The notes beneath the pieces were generated by a model. It saw nothing but the letters and a program-made list of their open reading frames with translations. It did no database searches and was not told the DNA's origin. Shown here one piece after another: positions 43,591-54,222 of a stretch of DNA of 61,132 bases. Position 1 is the stretch's first letter, and every line of letters begins with the position of its first letter. The stretch is from Rhodopseudomonas palustris (GTDB lineage: Bacteria; Pseudomonadota; Alphaproteobacteria; Rhizobiales; Xanthobacteraceae), in the NCBI GenBank assembly GCA_016215605.1, contig JACRJB010000027.1, positions 1-61,132 on the forward strand. Reading direction: 5' to 3'. The translations under genes and the position numbers were made by a program.

Positions 43591-43635
43591 ACTAGAGCTA
43601 TTCCGGTTCTGATAGAATCAGAACCGGAGCTCTAG
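43591..43635. repeat. Perfect hairpin repeat ACTAGAGCT...AGCTCTAGT
   Basis: TCCGGTTCTGAT and ATCAGAACCGGA pair around a three-base loop, with outer ACTAGAGCTA / GAGCTCTAGT arms. A degenerate copy is at 56228-56270. It lies between DUF2934 and tyrA, which converge here, and could serve as a bidirectional terminator. Confidence 0.7.
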
Positions 43636-43718
43636 TTTCTTATTTTGACGCGTTTTCTTCACGCGAACCGGTCTCCACTTCGCTCGAAAACGCTATAGTT
43701 GACGCCGGGTCGGCCCGA

Positions 43719-44663
43719 TCACTCGGCCGGGCTGTTGCCGAGCTGCGGATGCTTGCGGCCGAAGTCGGGCGCGGCTTCGTCCTGACCGATCTCGACGATG
43801 CCGCGGCGAATCGTCCGGGTGCGGCTGAAGTGCTCGAACAGCGCCTCGCCGTCGCCGCGGCGGATCGCGCGCGTCAGCTTCGACAGGTCTTCCTGAAATT
43901 CGCCGAGCATCTCCAGCACCGCGTCCTTGTTGGTCAGGAACACGTCGCGCCACATCGTCGGATCGGACGCCGCGATGCGGGTGAAGTCGCGGAAACCGCC
44001 TGCCGAAAACTTCAGCACCTCCGAGCGCGTCACGCCCTCGAGCTCCTCGGCCGTGCCGACGATCGTGTAGGCGATCAGATGCGGCAGATGGCTGGTCACC
44101 GCCAGCACCAGGTCGTGGTGGTCCGGAGTCATGATCTCGACATTGGCGCCGAGCGCGCGCCAGAACGTCGCGAGCTTCTCCACCGCTTCGGCATTGACGC
44201 CTTCCGGCGGCGTGAGAATGCACCAGCGATTGATGAACAGCTCGGCGAAGCCGGAATCCGGGCCGGAATTTTCGGTGCCGGCGACCGGATGCGCCGGCAC
44301 GAAATGGATGTCTTCCGGCAGATGCGGCGCCATGCTGCGCACGACTGCGCCCTTCACCGAGCCGACGTCGGAGACGATCGCGCCGTGCTTGAGATGCGGC
44401 GCGATCGCCTTGGCGACGTCGCCGCAGGCGCCGACCGGGATGCACAGGATGACGAGATCCGCGCCCTCGGCCGCCTCGGCATTGGTCTCGACGACGCGGT
44501 CGACGATGCCGAGTTCGGCCACGCGCGCCCGCGTCGCCGCCGAGCGCGCGGTCGCGACGATCTCGCCGGCGAGACCCAGCGCTTTGGCGCCGCGGGCGAT
44601 CGAGCCGCCGATCAGGCCGAAGCCGATCAGCGCCACTTTCGAGAACAGAGGCGTCGAACTCAT
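43719..44663 (-). CDS. tyrA: Prephenate/arogenate (cyclohexadienyl) dehydrogenase
   Basis: 314 residues. Last enzyme of tyrosine synthesis. NAD motif [17 protein letters not shown] (GxGxxG at 14-19), [10 protein letters not shown], and the active-site [23 protein letters not shown] with the catalytic His and [20 protein letters not shown]. No ACT regulatory domain. ATG overlaps the hisC stop by four bases. Coupling to an aminotransferase suggests the arogenate route is possible; substrate choice cannot be read. Confidence 0.93.
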   Translation of the reverse strand: MSSTPLFSKVALIGFGLIGGSIARGAKALGLAGEIVATARSAATRARVAELGIVDRVVETNAEAAEGADLVILCIPVGACGDVAKAIAPHLKHGAIVSDVGSVKGAVVRSMAPHLPEDIHFVPAHPVAGTENSGPDSGFAELFINRWCILTPPEGVNAEAVEKLATFWRALGANVEIMTPDHHDLVLAVTSHLPHLIAYTIVGTAEELEGVTRSEVLKFSAGGFRDFTRIAASDPTMWRDVFLTNKDAVLEMLGEFQEDLSKLTRAIRRGDGEALFEHFSRTRTIRRGIVEIGQDEAAPDFGRKHPQLGNSPAE

Positions 44664-45757
44664 GGCTGGGCCATGAACTCGCGCAGCGCCTCGATCACCA
44701 GTTCGTTGGCCTCGTCGGTGCCGATGGTCATGCGCAGCGCGTCCGGCAGCTTGTAGTTGTTGAGCGCGCGCAGCACGAGACCACGCTTGGTCAGGAACGC
44801 GTCGGCATCGGCCGCGGTCTTGCCCTTGGTGGTCGGGAAATGCATCAGCACGAAGTTGCAAACGCTCGGCGTCACTTTCAGGCCGAGTTTGGTGAACTCC
44901 TCGGTCAGCCGGTCGCGCCACTTCTCGGTGTGGAGGCGCGACATGTCGACATGCGCGGTGTCTTGGATCGCCGCGACCGCGGCGAGCTGCGACGGGACCG
45001 ACGTGTTGAACGGGCCGCGGATGCGGTTGACCGCGTCGACGATGTTGGCCGGCCCGAACATCCAGCCGATCCGCAGCGCGGCGAGGCCGTGCACCTTGGA
45101 GAAGGTGTGGGTCAGCACGGTGTTGTCGGTGGTCGAGACCAGCTCGATGCCGATCTCGTAATCGTTTCTCGAGACGTAGTCCGCATAGGCGGCGTCGAGC
45201 ACCAGCACGACATGGCCGGGCAGGCCGGCGCGCAGCCGCTTGACCTCGTCGAACGGGATGTAGGTGCCGGTCGGGTTGTTCGGATTGGCGAGCCAGACCA
45301 GCTTGGTGCGCGGCGTCACCTTGGCGAGGATGGCGTCGACGTCGGTGGTCAGGTCCTTTTCCGGCGCGACCACATTGGTGGCGCCGTTCGCCAGCGTGGC
45401 GATCGGATAGACCAGGAAGCCGTGCTGCGACGAGATCGCCTCGTCGCCCGGCCCGAGATAAGTGTGCGCCAGAAGGTTGAGGATTTCGTCGGAGCCGGCG
45501 CCGCAGATGATGCGGTCGGGGTCGAGGCCGTAGGCACGGCCGATCGCCTCGCGCAGCACCCGCGAGGTGCCTTCCGGATAATCCTCGAGATGGTCCGCCG
45601 CGCTCTTATAGGCCGCGATCGCGTGCGGCGACGGGCCGAACGGCGTTTCGTTGGCCGAGAGCTTGAACACCTTGCGGCCGGCTTCGGGCACCGGGCTCTT
45701 GCCGGGGGTGTAGGGCGCAATATCGAGAATGCCGGGCTTCGGCACGGGACGGGACAT
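44660..45757 (-). CDS. hisC: Histidinol-phosphate/aromatic aminotransferase
   Basis: 365 residues, fold-type I aminotransferase of the HisC family. Motifs: [34 protein letters not shown] (cofactor Asn), DAAYADYV (Asp/Tyr) and the Schiff-base lysine in [21 protein letters not shown] precedes the ATG at 45757; a TTG two codons earlier is less likely. In this operon it probably transaminates prephenate or aromatic keto acids as well as, or in place of, imidazole-acetol phosphate. Confidence 0.9.
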   Translation of the reverse strand: MSRPVPKPGILDIAPYTPGKSPVPEAGRKVFKLSANETPFGPSPHAIAAYKSAADHLEDYPEGTSRVLREAIGRAYGLDPDRIICGAGSDEILNLLAHTYLGPGDEAISSQHGFLVYPIATLANGATNVVAPEKDLTTDVDAILAKVTPRTKLVWLANPNNPTGTYIPFDEVKRLRAGLPGHVVLVLDAAYADYVSRNDYEIGIELVSTTDNTVLTHTFSKVHGLAALRIGWMFGPANIVDAVNRIRGPFNTSVPSQLAAVAAIQDTAHVDMSRLHTEKWRDRLTEEFTKLGLKVTPSVCNFVLMHFPTTKGKTAADADAFLTKRGLVLRALNNYKLPDALRMTIGTDEANELVIEALREFMAQP

Positions 45758-45796
45758 CGTCAACTCCGGAGTGTCAGGCGGCTGCGGGCCGGTCGA

Positions 45797-46645
45797 TCAG
45801 GTCAGGGCCTTGCCGCTCGGGGGCACCGTATAGCGCCTCGCGTGGCTGCCGACGAGGGCCGATGAGCGCACCGAGGCCCCCGCTGCGATCAGGGCAGCCT
45901 TGATCTGGTCGAGGCCGCCGGGGGCGGAAATCGACACCAGCAGCGCCGCGCCGTCGAAAGCGGTATCCGGCGCCGCCACGACCTCGGCCAGCGGCGAGAT
46001 TGCCCGGGCAATCTCGGCGTTCCAGCCCGACACCCGGATGCTCCAGGTCTCGACCTCGGTGACCATGGCGCTGTCGGCGACCCGCGACACCACGAATACC
46101 GGCAGCGCCGCCGGATGGTCGGCGCGCTCGATGAAGGGCAGGCGGGCGATGATCTTCGGGCTGCCCGCGGCTTCCAGCGCCAGCCACCACGGCGTGCTGC
46201 CGGAGGTGGCGGACACCAGCGCCAGGTCGCCCTTGGAGCGCGCCACCGCCTCGACCGCCGCCGAGGCTGAGAAATGCGGCACATAGGGCACGGTGAAGCC
46301 GAAATGGAACCGGGCCGAATCCCGCATCGCGGATTCGCCCAGCGACTGGTCGACATGCACCGAGAACGGCGCCTGAACGTAGGTGAAGGTGGCGATGATC
46401 ACCCGCCAGATGCTCTCGACGGTGTCGAGCGGCAGGATGCCTTTGTGGCGCTGGACCAGCCGCCGCATCATGTCGGCCTCGCGCGCCGGCCGGAACGCCG
46501 AGCCGACCTCCTGCGTCTGCTTCACCGCGATCAGCCGGTCGATGATGTCGCCGCGCTGCATCAGCAACTGGTGCACCTGCTCGTCGATGCTGTCGATCTC
46601 CTGGCGGAGCGCGGCGAGCGACGGCGGCGAGGGCGGCTGGGTCAT
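45797..46645 (-). CDS. Chorismate mutase with degenerate C-terminal PDT-like domain
   Basis: 282 residues. Residues 8-95 are an AroQ chorismate mutase: R14, R31, K42, R55 and E56 correspond to the active-site residues of the E. coli P-protein (LRQEIDSIDEQVHQLLMQR... FRPAREADMMRRL). The remaining 190 residues look like a periplasmic-binding/prephenate-dehydratase-type domain, but the TRF and ESRP motifs of a working PheA are missing, and no signal peptide exists. It makes prephenate for the downstream hisC and tyrA products, 39 bp away. The C-terminal domain could be a ligand-binding regulatory remnant. Confidence 0.85.
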   Translation of the reverse strand: MTQPPSPPSLAALRQEIDSIDEQVHQLLMQRGDIIDRLIAVKQTQEVGSAFRPAREADMMRRLVQRHKGILPLDTVESIWRVIIATFTYVQAPFSVHVDQSLGESAMRDSARFHFGFTVPYVPHFSASAAVEAVARSKGDLALVSATSGSTPWWLALEAAGSPKIIARLPFIERADHPAALPVFVVSRVADSAMVTEVETWSIRVSGWNAEIARAISPLAEVVAAPDTAFDGAALLVSISAPGGLDQIKAALIAAGASVRSSALVGSHARRYTVPPSGKALT

Positions 46646-46755
46646 GGCGGAGAACCTTCGGGCGGGGGCGATGCGACCTTCTGCTTAGGAAACCAGGCGA
46701 TTGAAGGCAAAGGAATTTGGCTTGGCGGCAGGGCGTCGCCAGGGACCGCGGCGCG

Positions 46756-46884
46756 CCCCCTCTCCCGCTTGCGGGAGAGGGCTGGGGTGAGGGCGAGCCG
46801 AGCACGGCGCTGCTATCTGTCAGCCCCACCACCACCGTGCTCGCGGACCCCCACCCCCGACCCCTCCCCGCAAGGGGGAGGGGA
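46756..46884. repeat. Palindromic repeats upstream of metX
   Basis: 46756-46795 holds a CCCTCTCCCGCTTGCGGGAGAGGG-CTGGGGTGAGGG element, and 46845-46884 a GACCCCCACCCCCGACCCC-GGGGGAGGGG element. The rest of the 482-bp gap is the metX promoter and riboswitch. Confidence 0.8.
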
Positions 46885-46919
46885 GAGCGGGCGCCGTGCC
46901 CCCAACAGTCCCCGGATGA

Positions 46920-46948
46920 TTGACGCCCCCGGACTTTATGCTTATCCT
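46920..46948 (+). promoter_or_regulatory. Promoter of the metX leader
   Basis: TTGACG (46920-46925), a 17-bp spacer and TATCCT (46943-46948) predict a start at about 46955, a few bases before the riboswitch aptamer. Confidence 0.6.
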
Positions 46949-46961
46949 TCCCCGTACATCC

Positions 46962-47022
46962 CGTGGTCATTTGAGCCGGCCGGCTTGCAGCCACGTTAAA
47001 CAACTCGCTAAACAGGCCGGGG
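46962..47022 (+). promoter_or_regulatory. SAM-II (metA) riboswitch
   Basis: The order CGTGGTCATTTGAGCCGGC, CTTGCAGCCACGTTAAACAA and GCTAAACAGG matches the alphaproteobacterial SAM-II consensus. CGTGG (46962-46966) pairs with CCACG (46991-46995), and CCGGCC (46976-46981) can pair with GGCCGG (47015-47020) to form the pseudoknot. It precedes metX, its usual target, and would switch expression off when S-adenosylmethionine is plentiful. Confidence 0.9.
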
Positions 47023-47034
47023 ACAGTTTCTGAT

Positions 47035-47067
47035 CCCGGCCGAACCATTGTTCAGGCCGGGTTTTTT
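47035..47067 (+). terminator. Riboswitch expression-platform terminator
   Basis: CCCGGCC (47035-47041) pairs with GGCCGGG (47055-47061), followed by six T. The same CCCGGCC can instead pair with GGCCGGG at 47015-47021, inside the aptamer's pseudoknot strand. So pseudoknot formation frees CCCGGCC for the terminator, and unbound RNA forms the antiterminator. Confidence 0.85.
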
Positions 47068-47127
47068 ATTGGCGCGGCCGCACCTATCTGGAACAGCGGG
47101 GATCTCCCCGGTGAGGCCGTTGGCAGT

Positions 47128-48330
47128 ATGATGAATATCCATCCGGTAAAGGGCCCAATCGCAGCGAACGGCGAGCGCGCCCACGAGGCCGACCACCCGA
47201 CGTCGCTGGTCGCGCAGTTCGGCGCCGACCAGCCGCTGCGGCTCGAGTGCGGCGTCGACCTGGCCCCGTTCCAGATCGCCTACCAGACCTACGGCACGCT
47301 GAACGCCGACAAGAGCAACGCCATCCTGGTCTGCCACGCGCTGACGATGGACCAGCACATCGCCAACCCGCATCCGCTCACCGGCAAGCCCGGCGGCTGG
47401 CTGACCCTGGTCGGCCCCGGCAAGCCGATCGACACCGACCGCTATTTCGTCGTCTGCTCCAACGTGATCGGCAGCTGCATGGGCTCGACCGGCCCGGCCT
47501 CCACCAACCCCGCCACCGGCAAGGTCTGGGGCCTCGATTTTCCGGTCATCACCATCCCCGACATGGTCCGGGCGCAGGCGATGCTGATCGACCGGCTCGG
47601 CATCGACAAGCTGTTCTGCGTGGTCGGCGGCTCGATGGGCGGCATGCAGGTGCTGCAGTGGAGCGTCGCCTATCCCGAGCGGGTGTTCTCGGCGATGCCG
47701 ATCGCCTGCGCGACCCGGCATTCGGCGCAGAACATCGCCTTCCACGAGCTCGGCCGCCAGGCGGTGATGGCCGACCCGGACTGGGCCCACGGCCGCTATG
47801 TCGAGACCGGCGCGCATCCGCACCGCGGCCTCGCGGTGGCGCGGATGGCCGCGCACATCACCTATCTGTCCGACGCCGCGCTGCATCGCAAGTTCGGCCG
47901 CAGGATGCAGGACCGCGAGCTGCCGACGTTCTCGTTCGATGCCGATTTCCAGGTCGAGAGCTATCTGCGCTACCAGGGCTCGTCCTTCGTCGAGCGCTTC
48001 GACGCCAACTCCTATCTGTATCTGACCCGCGCGATGGATTACTTCGACATCGCCGCCGATCACGGCGGCGTGCTGGCGGCGGCGTTCCGCGGCACCCAGA
48101 CGCGGTTCTGCGTGGTGTCGTTCACCTCGGACTGGCTGTTCCCGACGCCGGAATCGCGCGCCATCGTGCACGCGCTCAACGCCGGCGGCGCGCGGGTGTC
48201 GTTCGCCGAAGTCGAGACCGACAAGGGCCACGACGCCTTCCTGCTCGACGAGCCGGAATTCATCGACATCGCCCGCGCCTTCCTGCATTCGGCGGCGACG
48301 GCGCGCGGGCTCGGCCGGGCGGAGCGCTGA
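47128..48330 (+). CDS. metX: Homoserine O-acetyltransferase
   Basis: 400 residues, alpha/beta-hydrolase fold. The nucleophile is in GGSMGGMQ, the acid in TSDWLFP and the base in [19 protein letters not shown] and GPASTNP are typical of MetX. It activates homoserine with an acyl-CoA for methionine synthesis; whether acetyl or succinyl cannot be told here. The SAM-II switch lies in its leader. metW begins three bases after its stop. Confidence 0.95.
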   Translation: MMNIHPVKGPIAANGERAHEADHPTSLVAQFGADQPLRLECGVDLAPFQIAYQTYGTLNADKSNAILVCHALTMDQHIANPHPLTGKPGGWLTLVGPGKPIDTDRYFVVCSNVIGSCMGSTGPASTNPATGKVWGLDFPVITIPDMVRAQAMLIDRLGIDKLFCVVGGSMGGMQVLQWSVAYPERVFSAMPIACATRHSAQNIAFHELGRQAVMADPDWAHGRYVETGAHPHRGLAVARMAAHITYLSDAALHRKFGRRMQDRELPTFSFDADFQVESYLRYQGSSFVERFDANSYLYLTRAMDYFDIAADHGGVLAAAFRGTQTRFCVVSFTSDWLFPTPESRAIVHALNAGGARVSFAEVETDKGHDAFLLDEPEFIDIARAFLHSAATARGLGRAER

Positions 48331-48332
48331 CG

Positions 48333-49028
48333 ATGGCGGTTCAGGAAAGCTTGCCGCTGGGCACGTCCGAGCGGCCGATGCTGCGGGTGCATCGCGCCGA
48401 CCATCTGCTGGTCGCCGACATGGTCGAGACCGGCTCCAAGGTGCTCGACGTCGGCTGCGGTGAAGGCGATCTGATGCAACTGCTGGAATCGCGCGGCGTC
48501 GATTGCCGCGGCATCGAACTGTCGCGCGAGGGCGTCAACCGCTGCGTGTCGCGCGGCCTCGCCGTGGTGCAGGGCGACGCCGACACCGACCTCGACAACT
48601 ACACCGACGACGCGTTCGACTACGTGATCCTGTCGCAGACGCTGCAGGCGACGAGGCAGCCCAAGGTCGTGCTGGAGAATCTGCTTCGGATCGGCCGGCG
48701 CGCGATCGTGTCGTTTCCGAATTTCGGCTACATCAACATGCGGCTGCAGCTGCTGATCAACGGCCAGATGCCGCGCACCGAGAACCTGCCGGCGACCTGG
48801 TACGACACCCCGAACATCCACTTCTGCACCATCAAGGATTTCGTCGTGCTGTGCGACGAGATCAACGTGAAGATGGAGCGCGCGGTGGCGCTCGATCGCT
48901 ACGGCCGGCCGTTGCGGCTGAATGCGCCGTGGTGGTTCTGGAACATGTTCGGCGAGCAGGGCGTGTTCCTGCTCAGCCGCGCGCAGAAGAAGCCTGCGGC
49001 ATCGCCGGGCGACTACATCGCGCCGTGA
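48333..49028 (+). CDS. metW: MetW methyltransferase-like protein
   Basis: 231 residues. SAM-dependent methyltransferase fold: KVLDVGCGEGDLMQLLESRGVDCRGIELSREGVNRCVSRGLAVVQGDADTDL with DYVILSQTLQATRQP and SFPNFGYINMRLQLLINGQMP. MetW is always linked to metX and is needed for its full activity. The pairing is tight and shares the riboswitch. Confidence 0.94.
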   Translation: MAVQESLPLGTSERPMLRVHRADHLLVADMVETGSKVLDVGCGEGDLMQLLESRGVDCRGIELSREGVNRCVSRGLAVVQGDADTDLDNYTDDAFDYVILSQTLQATRQPKVVLENLLRIGRRAIVSFPNFGYINMRLQLLINGQMPRTENLPATWYDTPNIHFCTIKDFVVLCDEINVKMERAVALDRYGRPLRLNAPWWFWNMFGEQGVFLLSRAQKKPAASPGDYIAP

Positions 49029-49340
49029 TCATCTTTGATGTCGGTTTGTGAAGTAGCTTCGACCCTGCGACGGACTGATTGATCGCGATTGTTGCCCGAT
49101 TGCCGCCGTTTCTTTTCGATTCGTGCGGCAATCCGCTGCAAAGTTAATCGTTAGTAACGCATCCGGCGAAATCTTGGCAGCGAGTCGCGCGCTCGTCGGT
49201 TCCGCTGCCACGAAATGATCTTCTTATCACCGCGGAATCACTCCCGCACCGCCGCACGAGTCATCCTCTCGCCATCGCTGCTCTGTTTACGGCACCGGCC
49301 GGTCGTCTTGGGCCGGCGTGTCGATGGAGAGAGAGTCTGA
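49029..49340. other. 312-bp gap before the CHAP-like gene
   Basis: No gene or repeat is recognised. GTTAATCGTTAGTAAC at about 49143-49158 has the look of a degenerate CtrA site, but the spacing is imperfect. The CHAP gene's promoter is probably in the second half. Confidence 0.35.
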
Positions 49341-50114
49341 ATGGTTGAGTTTCTTGCGTTTCGTCTTGGTCGCGTTCTCGCGTTGGTGTTGGGTGTTGCG
49401 GCGATCGCCGCTCTGGCGAGTCCCGCGTCGGCGCGACCGATGCATCGCCACCACGGCTACTCCGCGGATCACGGCGATTATTCGTCGCACCGCGGCTATC
49501 ACCGTCACCAGCGCTACAGCAAGCGCAGCCGCGGCTGGCGCAACGCGAATGCGGCCGTCGCGCCGGGGTTTGGTGATCAGCAGCAATTCGGCTTTCAGGC
49601 GTATCAGCAGCCGCAGGGCTTTGCGTCCGCCACCAGCTACGCCGATCCGAGCGCCACGGCGGCGCCGCGGATGATCAAGCAGCGCGCCCAGCGCCGCACC
49701 GCGCGTCAGGCGCCGGAGGCGCAGCAGGCGCAGTGGCAGAACTGGAACGGCGGTGGCGGCGGTCAGTCCGGCCTCGTCGCCGAGGCGCGCCGCTATATCG
49801 GCGGCAACCCGACCGGCCGCAGCCGGCTGTGGTGCGCGCGGTTCATGAACATGGTGCTGGAGCGCTCGGGCCATCGCGGCACCGGCTCCGACATGGCGAG
49901 TTCGTTCGCGCGCTACGGCCAGCGCCTCTCCGGCCCGCAGGTCGGCGCCATCGCGGTGATGTCGCGCGGCAAGCGCGGCGGCCATGTCGGCATCGTCAGC
50001 GGCATCGACCCCAACGGCAATCCGATCGTGGTGTCCGGCAATCACAACCGCCGCGTCGCCGAGTCGGTCTACTCGAAGAGCCGCATCTACGCCTACGTGA
50101 TGCCGTCGAGCTGA
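49341..50114 (+). CDS. Secreted CHAP/NlpC-like cell-wall amidase-type protein
   Basis: 257 residues. Signal peptide (to SPASARP), a His/Tyr/Arg-rich linker (residues about 35-145, HHGYSADHGDYSSHRGYHRHQRY) and a C-terminal TIGR02594-like domain: WCARFMNMVLERSG, GAIAVMSRGKRGGHVGIVSG and GNHNRRVAESVYSKSRIYAYV. Cys and His would form the catalytic pair, hydrolysing peptidoglycan amide bonds. An equivalent of E/D/N as the third residue follows (SGNHN). Confidence 0.85.
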   Translation: MVEFLAFRLGRVLALVLGVAAIAALASPASARPMHRHHGYSADHGDYSSHRGYHRHQRYSKRSRGWRNANAAVAPGFGDQQQFGFQAYQQPQGFASATSYADPSATAAPRMIKQRAQRRTARQAPEAQQAQWQNWNGGGGGQSGLVAEARRYIGGNPTGRSRLWCARFMNMVLERSGHRGTGSDMASSFARYGQRLSGPQVGAIAVMSRGKRGGHVGIVSGIDPNGNPIVVSGNHNRRVAESVYSKSRIYAYVMPSS

Positions 50115-50123
50115 GCTGTTCTG

Positions 50124-50256
50124 ACCCTCTCCCCTTGTGGGAGAGGGTGGCAGCCGAAGGCTGCCGGGTGAGGGGTCTCGCCGGCCCTCGAACTCAGCGT
50201 CCCCTCATCCGGCGCTGACTACGTCAGCGCCACCTTCTCCCACAAGGGGAGAAGGG
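50124..50256. repeat. Inverted repeat pair after the CHAP-like gene
   Basis: ACCCTCTCCCCTTGTGGGAGAGGGTGGCAGCC...GGTGAGGGG and CCCCTCATCCGGCGCTGACTACGTCAGCGCCACCTTCTCCCACAAGGGGAGAAGGG face each other between convergent genes. Confidence 0.75.
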
Positions 50257-50270
50257 AAGGAGTATGCGGC

Positions 50271-51068
50271 TTACAGCAATGTGGCCTGCTCGACCCGCAC
50301 CACGTCGCCCCGCGTGACGGTACCGGCTTCGATCACTTCGGCATACACCCCGCAATCGGCGTGGCCGAGGTTCTGCTGCAGCGTCTCGGGGATCGACAGG
50401 TCGCGCGCGGCGGTGACGGGATCGACATTGGTCGCGGCGCAGCGGACGATGCGCTTGACCACCTTCAGCCGCGCGCCGCCGATCGCCAGCGTCCGGTCCA
50501 TCAGGCCGAACTCGCTCCAGGCCGGCCAGCCGCCGACATAGAGGTTGGCGCGAAAGCGCAGCGGATCGACCTTGCGGCCGATCATCTCCTCCAGCGCCGC
50601 GACGCTCGCTAGGTTGATGATCGACACCACCTTGCGGGCGACGTCTGAGAAGCTGTGGCCGCGGCCGGCGAGCAGCTTCGGCGGCCCGCGCAATTCGTCG
50701 GCGAATTCGGCGGCGAAGAACCGTTCGATCGCGGCGCGACCGTCCTCGCTGGCGAGATCTCCGCGCACCAGTTCGGCGCCGTCACGGCTGATGCTCAGCA
50801 CCCCGGTCGCCTCGTCGTAGCGCGAGCGCAAGGCGGCCAGCCGCTCGTTGCGCATCAGCATCAGGAAGCGGATCTTCGGGAAGTACTTCGGCGCCGCCGG
50901 GTCGAAGCCGATCGGGCCGTTCTCGATCGCGAAGGCCCGGTCGCCCGGCAAGGTCTGTCCGGCGCTCAGCGCCACCGCCGGCATCGGCTCCGGCGTCAGG
51001 CCCTTGACCGGGTAGCGGTAGATCGACTCGATCGAGGCGGCGAGGGGGGCGGGAGCGGTGTTTGGCAT
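50271..51068 (-). CDS. MOSC domain protein
   Basis: 265 residues: an N-terminal MOSC_N beta-barrel (IESIYRYPVKGLTPEPMPAVALSAGQTLPGDRAFAI) and a MOSC domain with the conserved cysteine in VKRIVRCAATNVDPVTAARD and GHADCGVYAEVIEAGTVTRGDVV. MOSC proteins handle sulfur or molybdenum-cofactor-linked electron transfer (mARC/YcbX-like). No ferredoxin domain is fused. ATG at 51068 gives the standard start; the frame stays open upstream to 51299 but is not conserved. Confidence 0.9.
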   Translation of the reverse strand: MPNTAPAPLAASIESIYRYPVKGLTPEPMPAVALSAGQTLPGDRAFAIENGPIGFDPAAPKYFPKIRFLMLMRNERLAALRSRYDEATGVLSISRDGAELVRGDLASEDGRAAIERFFAAEFADELRGPPKLLAGRGHSFSDVARKVVSIINLASVAALEEMIGRKVDPLRFRANLYVGGWPAWSEFGLMDRTLAIGGARLKVVKRIVRCAATNVDPVTAARDLSIPETLQQNLGHADCGVYAEVIEAGTVTRGDVVRVEQATLL

Positions 51069-51217
51069 GGCGCTGTTTAGAGGATTCCGCCACCGCCTGT
51101 CACCGCCGCGGCTGCACGAAATTGTGACGCCGGCTCTTCCGTTTCCGGAACCGATGCCCACATTTGCGTCAAGCCGCTGCCGGTCCGGACGCGGCGACGA
51201 CCGCCGCCGGTTGAGAA

Positions 51218-51245
51218 TTGTCAACGCGGCCGGTGGAACCCCAAT
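51218..51245 (+). promoter_or_regulatory. Candidate heat-shock (RpoH) promoter of clpB
   Basis: TTGTCAA (51218-51224), a 14-bp spacer and CCCCAAT (51239-51245) resemble the sigma-32 pattern CTTGAAA-N13-17-CCCCAT, ending 56 bp before the clpB ATG. The -35 match is partial. Confidence 0.55.
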
Positions 51246-51301
51246 GAAGATGCCTTTGACGTGCCTGAGGGGCGTGATCGGCAGGCTGAGGGACATCACC
51301 C

Positions 51302-53941
<2,640 letters not shown>

Positions 53942-54214
53942 CCCGTGTCCCGGACAAGGCGTAGCGCGAAGCGCTGCGCCGCCAATCCGGGCCCCCGGTT
54001 GCTTGAAATGTCCACAAGCACCGTCGCGTGCCCCGGACGCTGCGCAGCGCGCCGCTCTTTGCGGCGTGGTGCGCAGCAGAGCCGGGGCCGTTACGGATTG
54101 CGGCTTCGCTGAGCGATCAACGGCAGCACGCGTCGTCATTTGCGATGGCTGGCATCCGTCGCGGTCCCGGGTCTGCGAAGCGGCACAAGAATGCCGCATC
54201 GCGCCCGGGACACG
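53942..54214. repeat. Three GTCCCGGAC-type repeats after clpB
   Basis: GTGTCCCGGACAAGGCG...AATCCGGGCCC (53943-53997), CCCCGGACGCTGCGCAGCGCG...GCGCAGCAGAGCCGGGG (54030-54088) and CCCGGGTCTGCGAAGCGGCAC...GCGCCCGGGACACGG (54163-54213) follow each other. Related to the element at 32001. They lie between convergent genes. Confidence 0.75.
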
Positions 54215-54222
54215 GATGCGGC

